64,000 nt of DNA from JACPFV01 sp038043245 (GTDB taxonomy: Bacteria > Pseudomonadota > Gammaproteobacteria > Nevskiales > Nevskiaceae): assembly GCA_038043245.1 (NCBI GenBank), contig JBBTCH010000004.1, positions 36,091 through 100,090 on the forward strand, read 5' to 3'. Made by a program: the position numbers and the translations under genes. Positions 42,618 through 50,794 of this stretch are shown piece after piece. Each line of letters begins with the position of its first letter. Position 1 is the first letter of the stretch. The notes below the pieces were generated by a model. That model worked only from the letters and a program-made list of their open reading frames with translations, did not search any database and had not been told where the DNA came from.

Positions 42618-43277
42618 GTGAGTCGCCGGCGATTCATCCGTAACATCGCCGCCGTGGCCTTGCTGGCCACGGCGGCTTTTGTTTTGGCCTGCAATCTGTG
42701 GGTGGTGTGGTCTGCGCAGTCACGCGTGATCAGCGACCCCGCACAACTGCCGACGCAGGAAGCTGCACTGGTGCTCGGCACCAGCGCCTACACCTGGGAC
42801 GGTGACGCCAGTCCGGATTTCAAGGGCCGCATCGCCGCCGCCGCCGAGCTGCATCGGCTGGGCAAGGTGCAGCGGCTGATCGCCAGTGGCGCCAATCCCG
42901 ATGCCCGCTACAACGAGCCGCGCAAAATGAAAAAAGCGCTGCTGGACGCGGGCGTGCCGGACGCCGCCATCACGCTGGACCTGTCCGGTGATCGCACGCT
43001 GGAGTCGGTGATCCGCGCCTACGGCGAGTTCGGCTTCACCCGCTTCACCATCGTCACCCAGGAATATCACGCCTATCGCGCGGTGTTCCTCGCACAGCAG
43101 CGCGGTCTCGATGCCTGGGCCTATTGCGCGCCGGGCCGCAGCCTGCCGCCGCGCGAAGTGTTCGCGCGCGTCAAAGCCGCGCTGGAAGTGCTGATCCTGC
43201 CCGCGCCAGAACCCGTGAAATCTTTTCCGAACAATCCTCGCGCGCCAGGATTGCCAAAGGAATCCGCCGGCGAGTGA
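42618..43277 (+). CDS. SanA/YdcF-like envelope protein
   Basis: 219 residues, GTG start. One N-terminal TM helix (AAVALLATAAFVLACNLWVVW) and a DUF218 domain: ALVLGTSAYTWDG (about 50), IASGANPDARYNEPRKM (about 88), GDRTLESVIRA (about 123), TQEYHAYRAVFLAQ (about 145). E. coli SanA affects the envelope barrier to vancomycin. Its last 107 nt overlap the end of glpD on the other strand. Confidence 0.86.
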   Translation: MSRRRFIRNIAAVALLATAAFVLACNLWVVWSAQSRVISDPAQLPTQEAALVLGTSAYTWDGDASPDFKGRIAAAAELHRLGKVQRLIASGANPDARYNEPRKMKKALLDAGVPDAAITLDLSGDRTLESVIRAYGEFGFTRFTIVTQEYHAYRAVFLAQQRGLDAWAYCAPGRSLPPREVFARVKAALEVLILPAPEPVKSFPNNPRAPGLPKESAGE

Positions 43278-44715
43278 TGTCCTCGAGCGAGCGGGCGCCC
43301 TCGTCGCGCACCGCCAATACCACTTCGGCTTCGATGAAGCCGAGCTCAGGATGCAGTCGTTGCCCCCACGCCGGATGTTCCTTGAGCAGTTCCAGCAGGC
43401 GTGAGCAGCGCCCGCCGTGACGCTGCCAGCACCAGCTGGCGGCTTCGGCATCGACCCCTGCGGCAACCAGGGCGTCACGCAGGATTTCCGCCTGCGCGCC
43501 GGCGCCGCCAGGCAACGGCTGCCGATCGGTCATGCAGGGCGTGGGGACACGGCCGAGCGAATGCTGAACCGCATCCACGATCAGCGCCGCGTCGGCCCGC
43601 GCAGTGGTGTATTTGCCGCCGATCGGCGCGATCAATCCGGCGCGTGGGGTTTCGATCACAAACTCGCGCGTGACTGCGGCGAGGTTCTCGGTGGCCTGCG
43701 CCTGCAGGGCGCGCACCCCGGAGAATCGTGCGATCACATCGTCGTGTGTCCATTTCACCCCGGGCAGCCAGGCGCTGGCGGCGGCGAGCAGATATTGCGC
43801 TTCGCTGTCATTCGGCTGCGCGACTTCCGCTGCGGATACGGTGGATTCCGTAGTGCCGAGCAGGGTGCGGCCGTACCAGGGGATGACGAAGAACACGCGG
43901 CCGTCTTGTGGTGCCGTCAGTAAAAACGCGCTCTGGCAGTCCGGGATCGCCGGCAGTACCAGATGGGTGCCTTTCACTAATTTCACTTTTGGGCTGGCGC
44001 GGCCGAGCAATTGCGGTGTCCACGGCCCCGCAGCGGTGACCGTGACCGCAGCCCCAAGATCCCAGCACTCGCCGGTTTCGGTATCGCGAACTTTCGCGCC
44101 ATGGATGCGGCCTTCGCCCTCGATCAGAGCAACGGCTTCGACGCGGTTCGCGGTGACAACGCCGGCGCCTTGTGCGGCGGCAACCACGTTCAAACACAGG
44201 CGCGCATCGTCCTCCTGGCAGTCGCCATAGCGAAAACCGCTTTTCAATCCGTCCGGCGCCAGGAACGGATAGCGCTTGAGCAGCCGCTCGCGGCGGAAAT
44301 GCTTGTGCCGCTGCACTGGCTGGCGGCCGAGGCCCATCAGGTCGTACAGGAAAAGCCCGGCCGACAGTTTCAGCGGGCCGGCGCGCGCGCCTTTCCACAG
44401 CGGCAGCACGAAGTTCAGCGGCCGCACCAGATGCGGCGCGAGTTTCGCCAGCACGCGCCGCTCGGTCAGCGCGTGGCGCACCAGTGCGAACTCGAAATGT
44501 TCCAGATAGCGCAGGCCGCCGTGAATCAGCTTGCTGGAGGCGCTCGAAGTGCCGCTGGCCCAGTCGTTTTTCTCGATCAGCGCGACCGACAGGCCGCGCC
44601 GCGCGGCGTCGTACGCGGTCCACGCGCCGTAGATGCCGCCGCCGATGACCAACAGGTCGAAGCGCCGGTTCTTCAGCGCCGCCGTATTGCGGACCAGCGG
44701 GAAGGCGTCAGCCAT
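43171..44715 (-). CDS. glpD: Aerobic glycerol-3-phosphate dehydrogenase
   Basis: 514 residues. FAD motif DLLVIGGGIYGAWTAYDAARRG (split, about 20-42), TSSASSKLIHGGLRYLE (about 57) and GTHLVLPAIP (about 259) are typical of GlpD. It oxidises glycerol-3-phosphate and feeds the quinone pool. The C-terminal about 35 residues lie in the region shared with the convergent SanA-like gene, so that tail is constrained on both strands. Confidence 0.92.
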   Translation of the reverse strand: MADAFPLVRNTAALKNRRFDLLVIGGGIYGAWTAYDAARRGLSVALIEKNDWASGTSSASSKLIHGGLRYLEHFEFALVRHALTERRVLAKLAPHLVRPLNFVLPLWKGARAGPLKLSAGLFLYDLMGLGRQPVQRHKHFRRERLLKRYPFLAPDGLKSGFRYGDCQEDDARLCLNVVAAAQGAGVVTANRVEAVALIEGEGRIHGAKVRDTETGECWDLGAAVTVTAAGPWTPQLLGRASPKVKLVKGTHLVLPAIPDCQSAFLLTAPQDGRVFFVIPWYGRTLLGTTESTVSAAEVAQPNDSEAQYLLAAASAWLPGVKWTHDDVIARFSGVRALQAQATENLAAVTREFVIETPRAGLIAPIGGKYTTARADAALIVDAVQHSLGRVPTPCMTDRQPLPGGAGAQAEILRDALVAAGVDAEAASWCWQRHGGRCSRLLELLKEHPAWGQRLHPELGFIEAEVVLAVRDEGARSLEDITRRRIPLAILAREDCSEKISRVLARAGSALPARL

Positions 44716-45381
44716 CTACCGATACACGTGCTCGATCTGGAAGTGGCCTTTGGGTTGCCGGTGCAGAGTGACAAAGGCTTCGGCGATGTGCGAAGGGTCG
44801 AAATGCGTACCCGGCTGCACGAAGCCGTAGACCGTGACCGTGCCGACGTGGATGCCGCTGGCGCCAAGCTCCTGCGCGAGGCTGAAAGTGAGGTTGCGCA
44901 GCGCTGCCTTGCCCAGTGACAGCGAGCTGTAGTTGGCCGCCGGTTCGTAGGCAAAGCTGCCGCCGGTAAAAATGATCGTCCCGCGGCCCGCGGTTTTCAT
45001 CGCCGGCGCAACTTCCTGCGCCAGCATCAGCGCACTGGCGACATTGACCTGAAATTCCTGCAGCAGCCGTTCGCGCATCAGCGCCAACGGTTTGCCGATG
45101 GCGCCGGCCGAGGCGTTGTAGATCAGCACCTGCGGAGCGCCGAGGGCCTTTGTCACCTGCGCCAGCATCGTGCGCAGGGCGGATTCGTCGCCGGCGTCGG
45201 CGCTGAACACCTCCGCATGGCCGCCGGTCTCGCGCACGTCTTCTTGGATCGCCAGCAGTTTGCCGGCGTTGCGCGCGCACAGGGCGATGGCAAACCCTTC
45301 GCGTGCAAATGCCAGCGCCAGCGCCTGGCCGATGCCCGGCCCGGCGCCGACGATGAGGCAGCTAGGTTTTGTCGTATTCAC
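44716..45381 (-). CDS. Atypical short-chain dehydrogenase lacking the catalytic Tyr
   Basis: About 221 residues from a GTG at 45381 that overlaps the upstream gene by 20 nt; a longer start would overlap it by more than 100 nt. The nucleotide motif is LIVGAGPGIGQALA (about 9-22), and NASAG (about 89) is present. In the active site the Lys is at 158 (SLGKAAL), but the position four residues before it, normally Tyr, is Leu154. Tyr151 is the nearest tyrosine. It may be inactive or use another residue. Directly adjacent to glpD (no gap). Confidence 0.82.
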   Translation of the reverse strand: MNTTKPSCLIVGAGPGIGQALALAFAREGFAIALCARNAGKLLAIQEDVRETGGHAEVFSADAGDESALRTMLAQVTKALGAPQVLIYNASAGAIGKPLALMRERLLQEFQVNVASALMLAQEVAPAMKTAGRGTIIFTGGSFAYEPAANYSSLSLGKAALRNLTFSLAQELGASGIHVGTVTVYGFVQPGTHFDPSHIAEAFVTLHRQPKGHFQIEHVYR

Positions 45382-47479
45382 TTTCGCCGTAAAGATTAGC
45401 CGTTGGCACGACGTCGTGCTGTGAACTGGGCACGGGCATCGACGTTTCGATCCGGTTCTGCAATTCACGCAGCTTTGCTGCCTCTTCATTGGTCAGCAAT
45501 CCGAGTCCGCGCGCCTCATGGATGCGGTCGAGGCGTCTGGCCTGCGTCAGCCGCGCGTCATGCAGTCGCGGCTCCAGCGCGGCGCATTCCTGCTTCAGCA
45601 GCAGCGCCGCACGCAGCCGCAACAGCGTGGCGTTCATGAACAGGGTGTGTGACAGCGGTGGCGCCTGAGGACTCTGCAGGCGTTCCAGGATCGGCAGGGT
45701 CCAGGCTTCACGCGGCGGTCGCGCCCAGCGTCCCAGTGGAAACATCAGCACCCGCAGCAGTACGCTGAGGAACCGCGAAGGCAGCGCATGCAAGGCGCTG
45801 TCGAGCCACTGCTCGATCTCCCGGTTGATATCGCTCAGCGCCCACAGCGCGAACGCTTCGTCCGCTTGCGGGCGTGCGTCGTTCTCGAAGCAGCGCAGGA
45901 TGCTGGCGGCGGCACACAGCCGGCCCCAGACGATGGCGAGTTCGCGCTGCACCACTGCGCGGCCCGGCGTCGGCCGCAGCCACGGCAGTGTCGCGCTCAG
46001 CAATCCGGCTGCCGCGCTGTAGCGGCTCACGCGTCCGTAATACGGCGCCAGTGCGCCGAGCACGGGCGCCGGCAGCAGGCGGCCATGACTCAGGCCCAGC
46101 AGCAGGCTGCGCGCAGCACAGGTGGCGATGTGCTGTGCGTGCTGTGTCAGCGCATGATCAAAACCCTGCAGCGCCAGCGCGGGATTTTTTTCACTGACGC
46201 TTGCGCGCAGGGCCTGTACGCCGGGCAGGTTGCGTGCCAGTCGCATTGCGGTTTCCAGACCCGCATCGGCGACCGGCTCCGTGGTCAGGCCCAGACGCTG
46301 CGCCAGACGCAGACCATCGTCGCAGTAACGCGCGTTGACCAGACGCAGGGCGGCGCTGTCCAGCAGCGGCATGCAGCGGCGCAGGGATTCCAGGGTGTAG
46401 GCGCAGGCCCCCAGTCGCGCCAGCAGCAGGATCTCGTCCTCGTTCTGCGAGGCTTTGAGGCGCAGCATCGCACCGGCATGTTCGGCGAAAGTGGCGATGC
46501 GGCCGGCCATCGGCACTGCAGGCGGGGTCGTGGCGGCATCCGCGTCCGCCAGCAGATGGGTCAGTGGCACGAACACGTCACGGCCGCTGAGCAGGTCCGG
46601 CGATGTGCCTGCCGTGCCGCGCGGCACCAGCACCCAGCCGCGCTGGATGCGCGGATGCCTGCGCACGGCGACCGCGACCAGCGCGGCGTGCAGGGGCGAT
46701 GGATGGGCGATCGCACGCTTGTCGAAACTCAGTCGCAGGCCTTGCACCTCGTGGCCTTTCCACGGCCCGCGCTCGACGGTCGCCACGTCCGGCATCTGTC
46801 CAGCGTGACCTTCGCTGGTGGATTGCATGAGCGCCAGCATCGTTACGCCACGCGTGATGTCAGACAGCCAGGCCTGTTTTTGAGTCTCGTCGCCCTGCGT
46901 TTCAATCAGCATCGCGCATTGAAACGTCCGCGCCAGATGCAGCGCCGCGGGCACATCGGCGCCGCTGGCGATCTTGCTCAGCAGGGCCTGCTGCGCCGCT
47001 GTCGATAGTCCCGCGCCGCCGTAGATCGCCGGTACCGCAGCGGCGGCGAGATTCAGGTCGCTTGGCGGATGTGGCCAGGTGCGGCAAAACGTCTCGGCAG
47101 GACCGTCGAGAAAATCCTGTTCGATCGGCGTCAACACCGGTTGCGGCAACGATAACCAGTGCGCCCAGTCGGGTGCGCCGCTCATCAACGCATTCGCGGC
47201 CGAACGCTCGGCGGCCGGCGTTGGTGCGTCGGGTTCACCGCGGTCCTGCAGCCCGTGCAGCAAGGGGCGCGAGATCCATTCCTGTCGCAGCGGCGCCAGC
47301 AGCAGCGGGATGAAAACCGCCGCCCACAGCACCCACAGCAGCAGGAACATCAGGAACGAACCGCCGAAGGGCGCATAGAACACCAGCGCCACCGCGAACG
47401 CGATGGCGGTTGTGCGCAGGCTGGCGCGATACCAGGCGGCCGTCAGCGCCAGTGCGGCGAAGACGCCGAACCAGATCAT
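45362..47479 (-). CDS. FadE-like acyl-CoA dehydrogenase homologue, degenerate
   Basis: 705 residues, about 110 fewer than E. coli FadE. The N-terminal membrane helices and the LTPIEQDFLDGPAET segment (about 116) match FadE, as do GWVLVPRGTAG and GRDVFVPLTHLL (about 300). The flavin-site block that reads ALTSPEAGSD in FadE is LMQSTSEGHAGQ here, and I find no counterpart of the VEGANILTR segment that holds FadE's catalytic Glu. It may be a non-catalytic paralogue. Overlaps the hydrolase stop by ATGA and the SDR start by 20 nt. Confidence 0.75.
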   Translation of the reverse strand: MIWFGVFAALALTAAWYRASLRTTAIAFAVALVFYAPFGGSFLMFLLLWVLWAAVFIPLLLAPLRQEWISRPLLHGLQDRGEPDAPTPAAERSAANALMSGAPDWAHWLSLPQPVLTPIEQDFLDGPAETFCRTWPHPPSDLNLAAAAVPAIYGGAGLSTAAQQALLSKIASGADVPAALHLARTFQCAMLIETQGDETQKQAWLSDITRGVTMLALMQSTSEGHAGQMPDVATVERGPWKGHEVQGLRLSFDKRAIAHPSPLHAALVAVAVRRHPRIQRGWVLVPRGTAGTSPDLLSGRDVFVPLTHLLADADAATTPPAVPMAGRIATFAEHAGAMLRLKASQNEDEILLLARLGACAYTLESLRRCMPLLDSAALRLVNARYCDDGLRLAQRLGLTTEPVADAGLETAMRLARNLPGVQALRASVSEKNPALALQGFDHALTQHAQHIATCAARSLLLGLSHGRLLPAPVLGALAPYYGRVSRYSAAAGLLSATLPWLRPTPGRAVVQRELAIVWGRLCAAASILRCFENDARPQADEAFALWALSDINREIEQWLDSALHALPSRFLSVLLRVLMFPLGRWARPPREAWTLPILERLQSPQAPPLSHTLFMNATLLRLRAALLLKQECAALEPRLHDARLTQARRLDRIHEARGLGLLTNEEAAKLRELQNRIETSMPVPSSQHDVVPTANLYGESEYDKT

Positions 47480-48336
47480 GGGCTGGCCAGAAACGCTGCG
47501 ATGCGCCGTCCGGTTTCTTCCGGCGCATCGAAGTGCAGCATGTGCCCGGCGTCGGCGATCACGTCTTCACGGTAGTCGCGAAAGCAGGCGCGGCGCCGTT
47601 TTCTTTCGTCCGCCGGAATGGCCTTGGCGAAAACCGACTTGCCACCGTCGAGGAACAGGGTCGGAGCGGTGATGTCTTTCCAGACCGCCATGGATTCGGC
47701 GGCGCGGTAGATGCCGGGGCCGCGCAACTCGTGCTTGGGGTCGGCGAGCAGTTGAACGCGACCATGACCATCCTCGCTGGCCCAGCAGCGTGCAATGAAC
47801 AGCGCTTTTTCTGCGCCAAGCTGTGGGTTGCGGTGGCGCACGCGGCCGGCGAGTTCTTCGAACGACGCATAGGTTTTCGGCACGCGCGTTTGTTTCAGGT
47901 CATCCAGCCACTTCGTCATGCGCTTGGGCGCCTGACTGGCGTCCATGTCCGGCAGGAACAGGCCGTCGAGACAGGCGAAGCGGCTGACGCGCGCCGGCCG
48001 CGCGCCGGCATAGAGACTGCCGATCTGCGCGCCCATGCTGTGGCCGACCAGCGGAATGGGGGTGGGGGCGTAGTGGTCCATCAGCTCGGCGAGGTCGCCG
48101 ACGTAGTCCGGAAACCAGTAGCCGTCCTGTGGCCATTCGCTGTGGCCGAGGCCGCGCCAGTCCGGGCACATCACCTGGTATTTTTGCGCGAGGATTTTCG
48201 CCACCGGTTCCCAGGTGGCGGAGGCATCGAGCAGGCCATGCAGCAGCATCAGTTTGGGCGCAGTTTCCGCGCCCCATCGGCGCACGTGATAGCGCAGCCC
48301 ACGGATGCGGACGAAATCCGAGCGCGAGGTGCTCAC
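47476..48336 (-). CDS. Alpha/beta-fold hydrolase
   Basis: About 286 residues from the GTG at 48336, chosen because further upstream the frame runs through a repeat. Oxyanion block LLHGLLDASATWEP (about 30), nucleophile GHSMGAQIG (about 98) and the late His in DAGHMLHFD (about 263) form a normal hydrolase triad. Substrate unknown. First gene of a leftward group with the FadE-like, SDR and GlpD genes. Confidence 0.85.
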   Translation of the reverse strand: MSTSRSDFVRIRGLRYHVRRWGAETAPKLMLLHGLLDASATWEPVAKILAQKYQVMCPDWRGLGHSEWPQDGYWFPDYVGDLAELMDHYAPTPIPLVGHSMGAQIGSLYAGARPARVSRFACLDGLFLPDMDASQAPKRMTKWLDDLKQTRVPKTYASFEELAGRVRHRNPQLGAEKALFIARCWASEDGHGRVQLLADPKHELRGPGIYRAAESMAVWKDITAPTLFLDGGKSVFAKAIPADERKRRRACFRDYREDVIADAGHMLHFDAPEETGRRIAAFLASP

Positions 48337-48341
48337 GCTGC

Positions 48342-48363
48342 CCTCTCCCGCTCGCGGGAGAGG
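48342..48363. repeat. CTCTCCCGC/GCGGGAGAG palindrome
   Basis: CCTCTCCCGC-TC-GCGGGAGAGG, followed by GGTAGGGGAGAGGGG, a common intergenic repeat in high-GC proteobacteria. It occupies the gap between the DsbA-like gene and the hydrolase start. Confidence 0.5.
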
Positions 48364-48379
48364 GGTAGGGGAGAGGGGA

Positions 48380-48979
48380 TCACGCCTTGATGCTGCCTTG
48401 CAGCACGCGTTTAAGGATATCGAGACGGTCATTGCCCCAGAACATGGCGTCACCGACGAACATCGTCGGCGCGCCGAACACGCCACGCGCGAGTGCGTCC
48501 TCGGTGTAGTTCTTGAGCTGGTCTTTCACGCTCTGGTCCTGCGCCTTGGCGAGGATCGCAGCGCTGTCGAGTCCGGCCTTGTTGTAGGCAGCGGTTAGAA
48601 CCTCGGGCTGCGAAATGTCCTGGCCTTCGCCCCAATACGCCCTGAGCACCGCCAGCGCGGCGGCCGCTTCGTGTCCGAGTTGCGCGGCGGCAATCGCGCT
48701 GCGGCTGGCGAGCAGGCTGTGCACGGGAAACACTTTCGGCATCGTCAGCGGCACTTTATACAGCTGTGCCCAGCGCGCGATGTCCTTGAACATGTAGGCG
48801 GCTTTCTGCGGAATCGCCGCTGGCAGCGTGGTTTTGCGCGCCTCGAACACCTTGCCGAGCAGAAACGGCTTCCACGCCACGGTGCAGCCGGCGTCCTTGG
48901 CGAGCGCTTCAATCTGCGTCGCGGCGAGATAAGTGTAGGGACTGCCGGGCTCCCAGAAAAACTCGATGACCTTGCTCAT
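48380..48979 (-). CDS. DsbA-like 2-hydroxychromene-2-carboxylate isomerase
   Basis: About 199 residues from MSKVIEFFWEPGSPYTYLAA at 48979. The N-terminal FFWEPGSPYTYL, the helical insert and the C-terminal GVFGAPTMFVGDAMFWGNDRL match kappa-class GST/HCCA isomerases. There is no CxxC, so it is not an oxidoreductase. Members isomerise naphthalene-pathway intermediates or handle glutathione; the real substrate here is unknown. Confidence 0.87.
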   Translation of the reverse strand: MSKVIEFFWEPGSPYTYLAATQIEALAKDAGCTVAWKPFLLGKVFEARKTTLPAAIPQKAAYMFKDIARWAQLYKVPLTMPKVFPVHSLLASRSAIAAAQLGHEAAAALAVLRAYWGEGQDISQPEVLTAAYNKAGLDSAAILAKAQDQSVKDQLKNYTEDALARGVFGAPTMFVGDAMFWGNDRLDILKRVLQGSIKA

Positions 48980-49040
48980 GTGCGCTCCTGTGGATTGGAA
49001 AGTTTCGCACGGCGGCATGCTCTATGCGTAAAATCAGGCC

Positions 49041-49844
49041 ATGACGTATTGCGTAGCCATCAAAGTCAACGAAGGTCTGGTGTTTGCGGCCGACACGCGC
49101 ACCAGCGCTGGCGTGGACGATGTGCGCACCTACAACAAGCTGCACACATTCGAATTTCCGGGTGACCGCGTGCTGATGCTGATGTCGGCCGGCAATCTCG
49201 CCACCACGCAGGCGGTGCTGGCGGGACTCAAGCGCGATATGGACAACCCCGGCGCGACGATGAACCTGCGCTCGGTGCAACACATGTACGACGCCGCCGA
49301 ATATGTCGGTGCGTTGTCCACCCGCGCGCAGAAGGAAACCGCCGCGCTGACGCAGCATTCCAGCGTGGATCTGCGCACCACGCTGATCCTCGGCGGCCAG
49401 ATTCGTGGCGAGGAGCCGGCGGTGTACCTGATCTATCCCGAGGGCAATTGCATCGCCAGTTCGCCGGAGACGCCGTTCCTGCAGATCGGCGAGCTCAAGT
49501 ACGGCAAGCCGATCCTCGATCGCATCATCCGGCCGATGGTGTCGCTGGAAGACGCCGCGCGCTGCGCGCTGGTGTCGCTGGATTCGACGATGAAATCCAA
49601 CCTGTCGGTCGGCCCGCCGATCGATCTGGCGCTGCTGCCGCGCGACCGCCTGGCGGTCTCGCACAAGGTGCGCCTCGATCTGGATACGCCGTATTACGCC
49701 CAGCTGAAGGACGCCTGGGGCCGGCAGCTGGTGAATTCGTTCCGCAACCTGCCCAAGTTCGATTGGGAATTGCAGTCGCAGCAGCAGACCTTTGCGCCGG
49801 AGCAGATGGCGGCCCAGCAACAGCAGGTCAACCAGCAGTTCTAG
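49041..49844 (+). CDS. Anbu-type proteasome-like peptidase
   Basis: 267 residues. MTYCVAIKVNEGLVFAADTRT is the Anbu/BPH start, with Thr2 as the expected N-terminal nucleophile after Met removal, and SAGNLATTQAV (about 50) and ALVSLDSTMKSNLSVGPP (about 174) follow the family. Anbu rings are ancestral proteasome relatives. The Gln-rich tail (QSQQQ...QQQQVNQQF) is probably disordered. It faces away from the DsbA-like gene and converges on the alpha-E gene, whose stop lies 20 nt away. Confidence 0.9.
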   Translation: MTYCVAIKVNEGLVFAADTRTSAGVDDVRTYNKLHTFEFPGDRVLMLMSAGNLATTQAVLAGLKRDMDNPGATMNLRSVQHMYDAAEYVGALSTRAQKETAALTQHSSVDLRTTLILGGQIRGEEPAVYLIYPEGNCIASSPETPFLQIGELKYGKPILDRIIRPMVSLEDAARCALVSLDSTMKSNLSVGPPIDLALLPRDRLAVSHKVRLDLDTPYYAQLKDAWGRQLVNSFRNLPKFDWELQSQQQTFAPEQMAAQQQQVNQQF

Positions 49845-49864
49845 CGGTTTAACGCCCCCGCCGG

Positions 49865-50794
49865 CTATACCCGGAAATACGATTCGGCCAGCGCGTCATG
49901 CATGCGTGCGAGGCTGACCTGGATCTCGTCCAGCAGTTTGTGCAGGCCGTCCTCTGACTCCAGCAGGGATTTGACGCCGGCATCGCGCACCAGCGCGCGC
50001 GCGCGGTCCAGCTCACGCTCGAATTTTCGCGCGTCCGGCAATTGCCGCAGCGCCTCCTGGATCATGCTCAGGCAGAACACCACCGAGCGCGGAAACTCGC
50101 GGTCCTGCAACAGATAGCGCAGCACGGCAGTGCCCGCGAGCCGGCCGCCGCCGTGACGGCGGAACATCTGGAATGCGGTCAGCGAGCGCAGCACGCTGGC
50201 CCATTGCAGATCCTCGAACTCATCGGCGGTTTTGCCCCGGCGCGTGAGCTCGGTCGAGCGCACGTCGATGATGCGCGTGGTCATGTCGGCCTGTTCGATG
50301 TTGGTGCCGATGCGCAGGAACTGGAAGCCGATGTCGCGCGAAAGGTTCGACAGCAGGATGCCGTAGGTCAGCAGCGCGCCTTCGACGATGCGGTTGAGGA
50401 ATTCCGGCCGCCGCGCGCGCGCCACGCTGCGTTCGCCACGTTCCTCGACCGCCCAATAAAGTTCATTGAGTTTTTCCCAGGCTTCGCGCGGCATGGCGTC
50501 GCGCGTGGTACGCAGGATCTCGCGCGCCAGATGCAGTGACGACAGCACCGAACTGGGGTTTTTTTCGTCGAGCAGCAGAAAACGCACGACATTGTTTTCC
50601 GAAAAATCGGGGTACAGCTCGGTGTAGGTTTCTTCCGCGCCGAGGATCTCCACCAGCGGTTGCCAGCCAAAAGTCACGCTCTTGGGCAGATCCATCAGCA
50701 GATTGCCGTTGACCATCACCAGGCGCGCGGTGTTCTCCGCGCGCTGCAGATAGCGCCCGAACCAGTAGAGGTTTTCGGCGACGCGGGACAACAT
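49865..50794 (-). CDS. Alpha-E domain protein (DUF403)
   Basis: 309 residues, almost all helical: MLSRVAENLYWFGRYLQRAENTARLV at the start and repeated R/E-rich helices through FYLSMIQEALRQLPD-like segments are the alpha-E hallmark. It overlaps the ATP-grasp gene by 1 nt (TAATG). Alpha-E and circularly permuted ATP-grasp proteins form a conserved pair often found with Anbu, thought to make a peptide-like product or tag (inference). Confidence 0.9.
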   Translation of the reverse strand: MLSRVAENLYWFGRYLQRAENTARLVMVNGNLLMDLPKSVTFGWQPLVEILGAEETYTELYPDFSENNVVRFLLLDEKNPSSVLSSLHLAREILRTTRDAMPREAWEKLNELYWAVEERGERSVARARRPEFLNRIVEGALLTYGILLSNLSRDIGFQFLRIGTNIEQADMTTRIIDVRSTELTRRGKTADEFEDLQWASVLRSLTAFQMFRRHGGGRLAGTAVLRYLLQDREFPRSVVFCLSMIQEALRQLPDARKFERELDRARALVRDAGVKSLLESEDGLHKLLDEIQVSLARMHDALAESYFRV

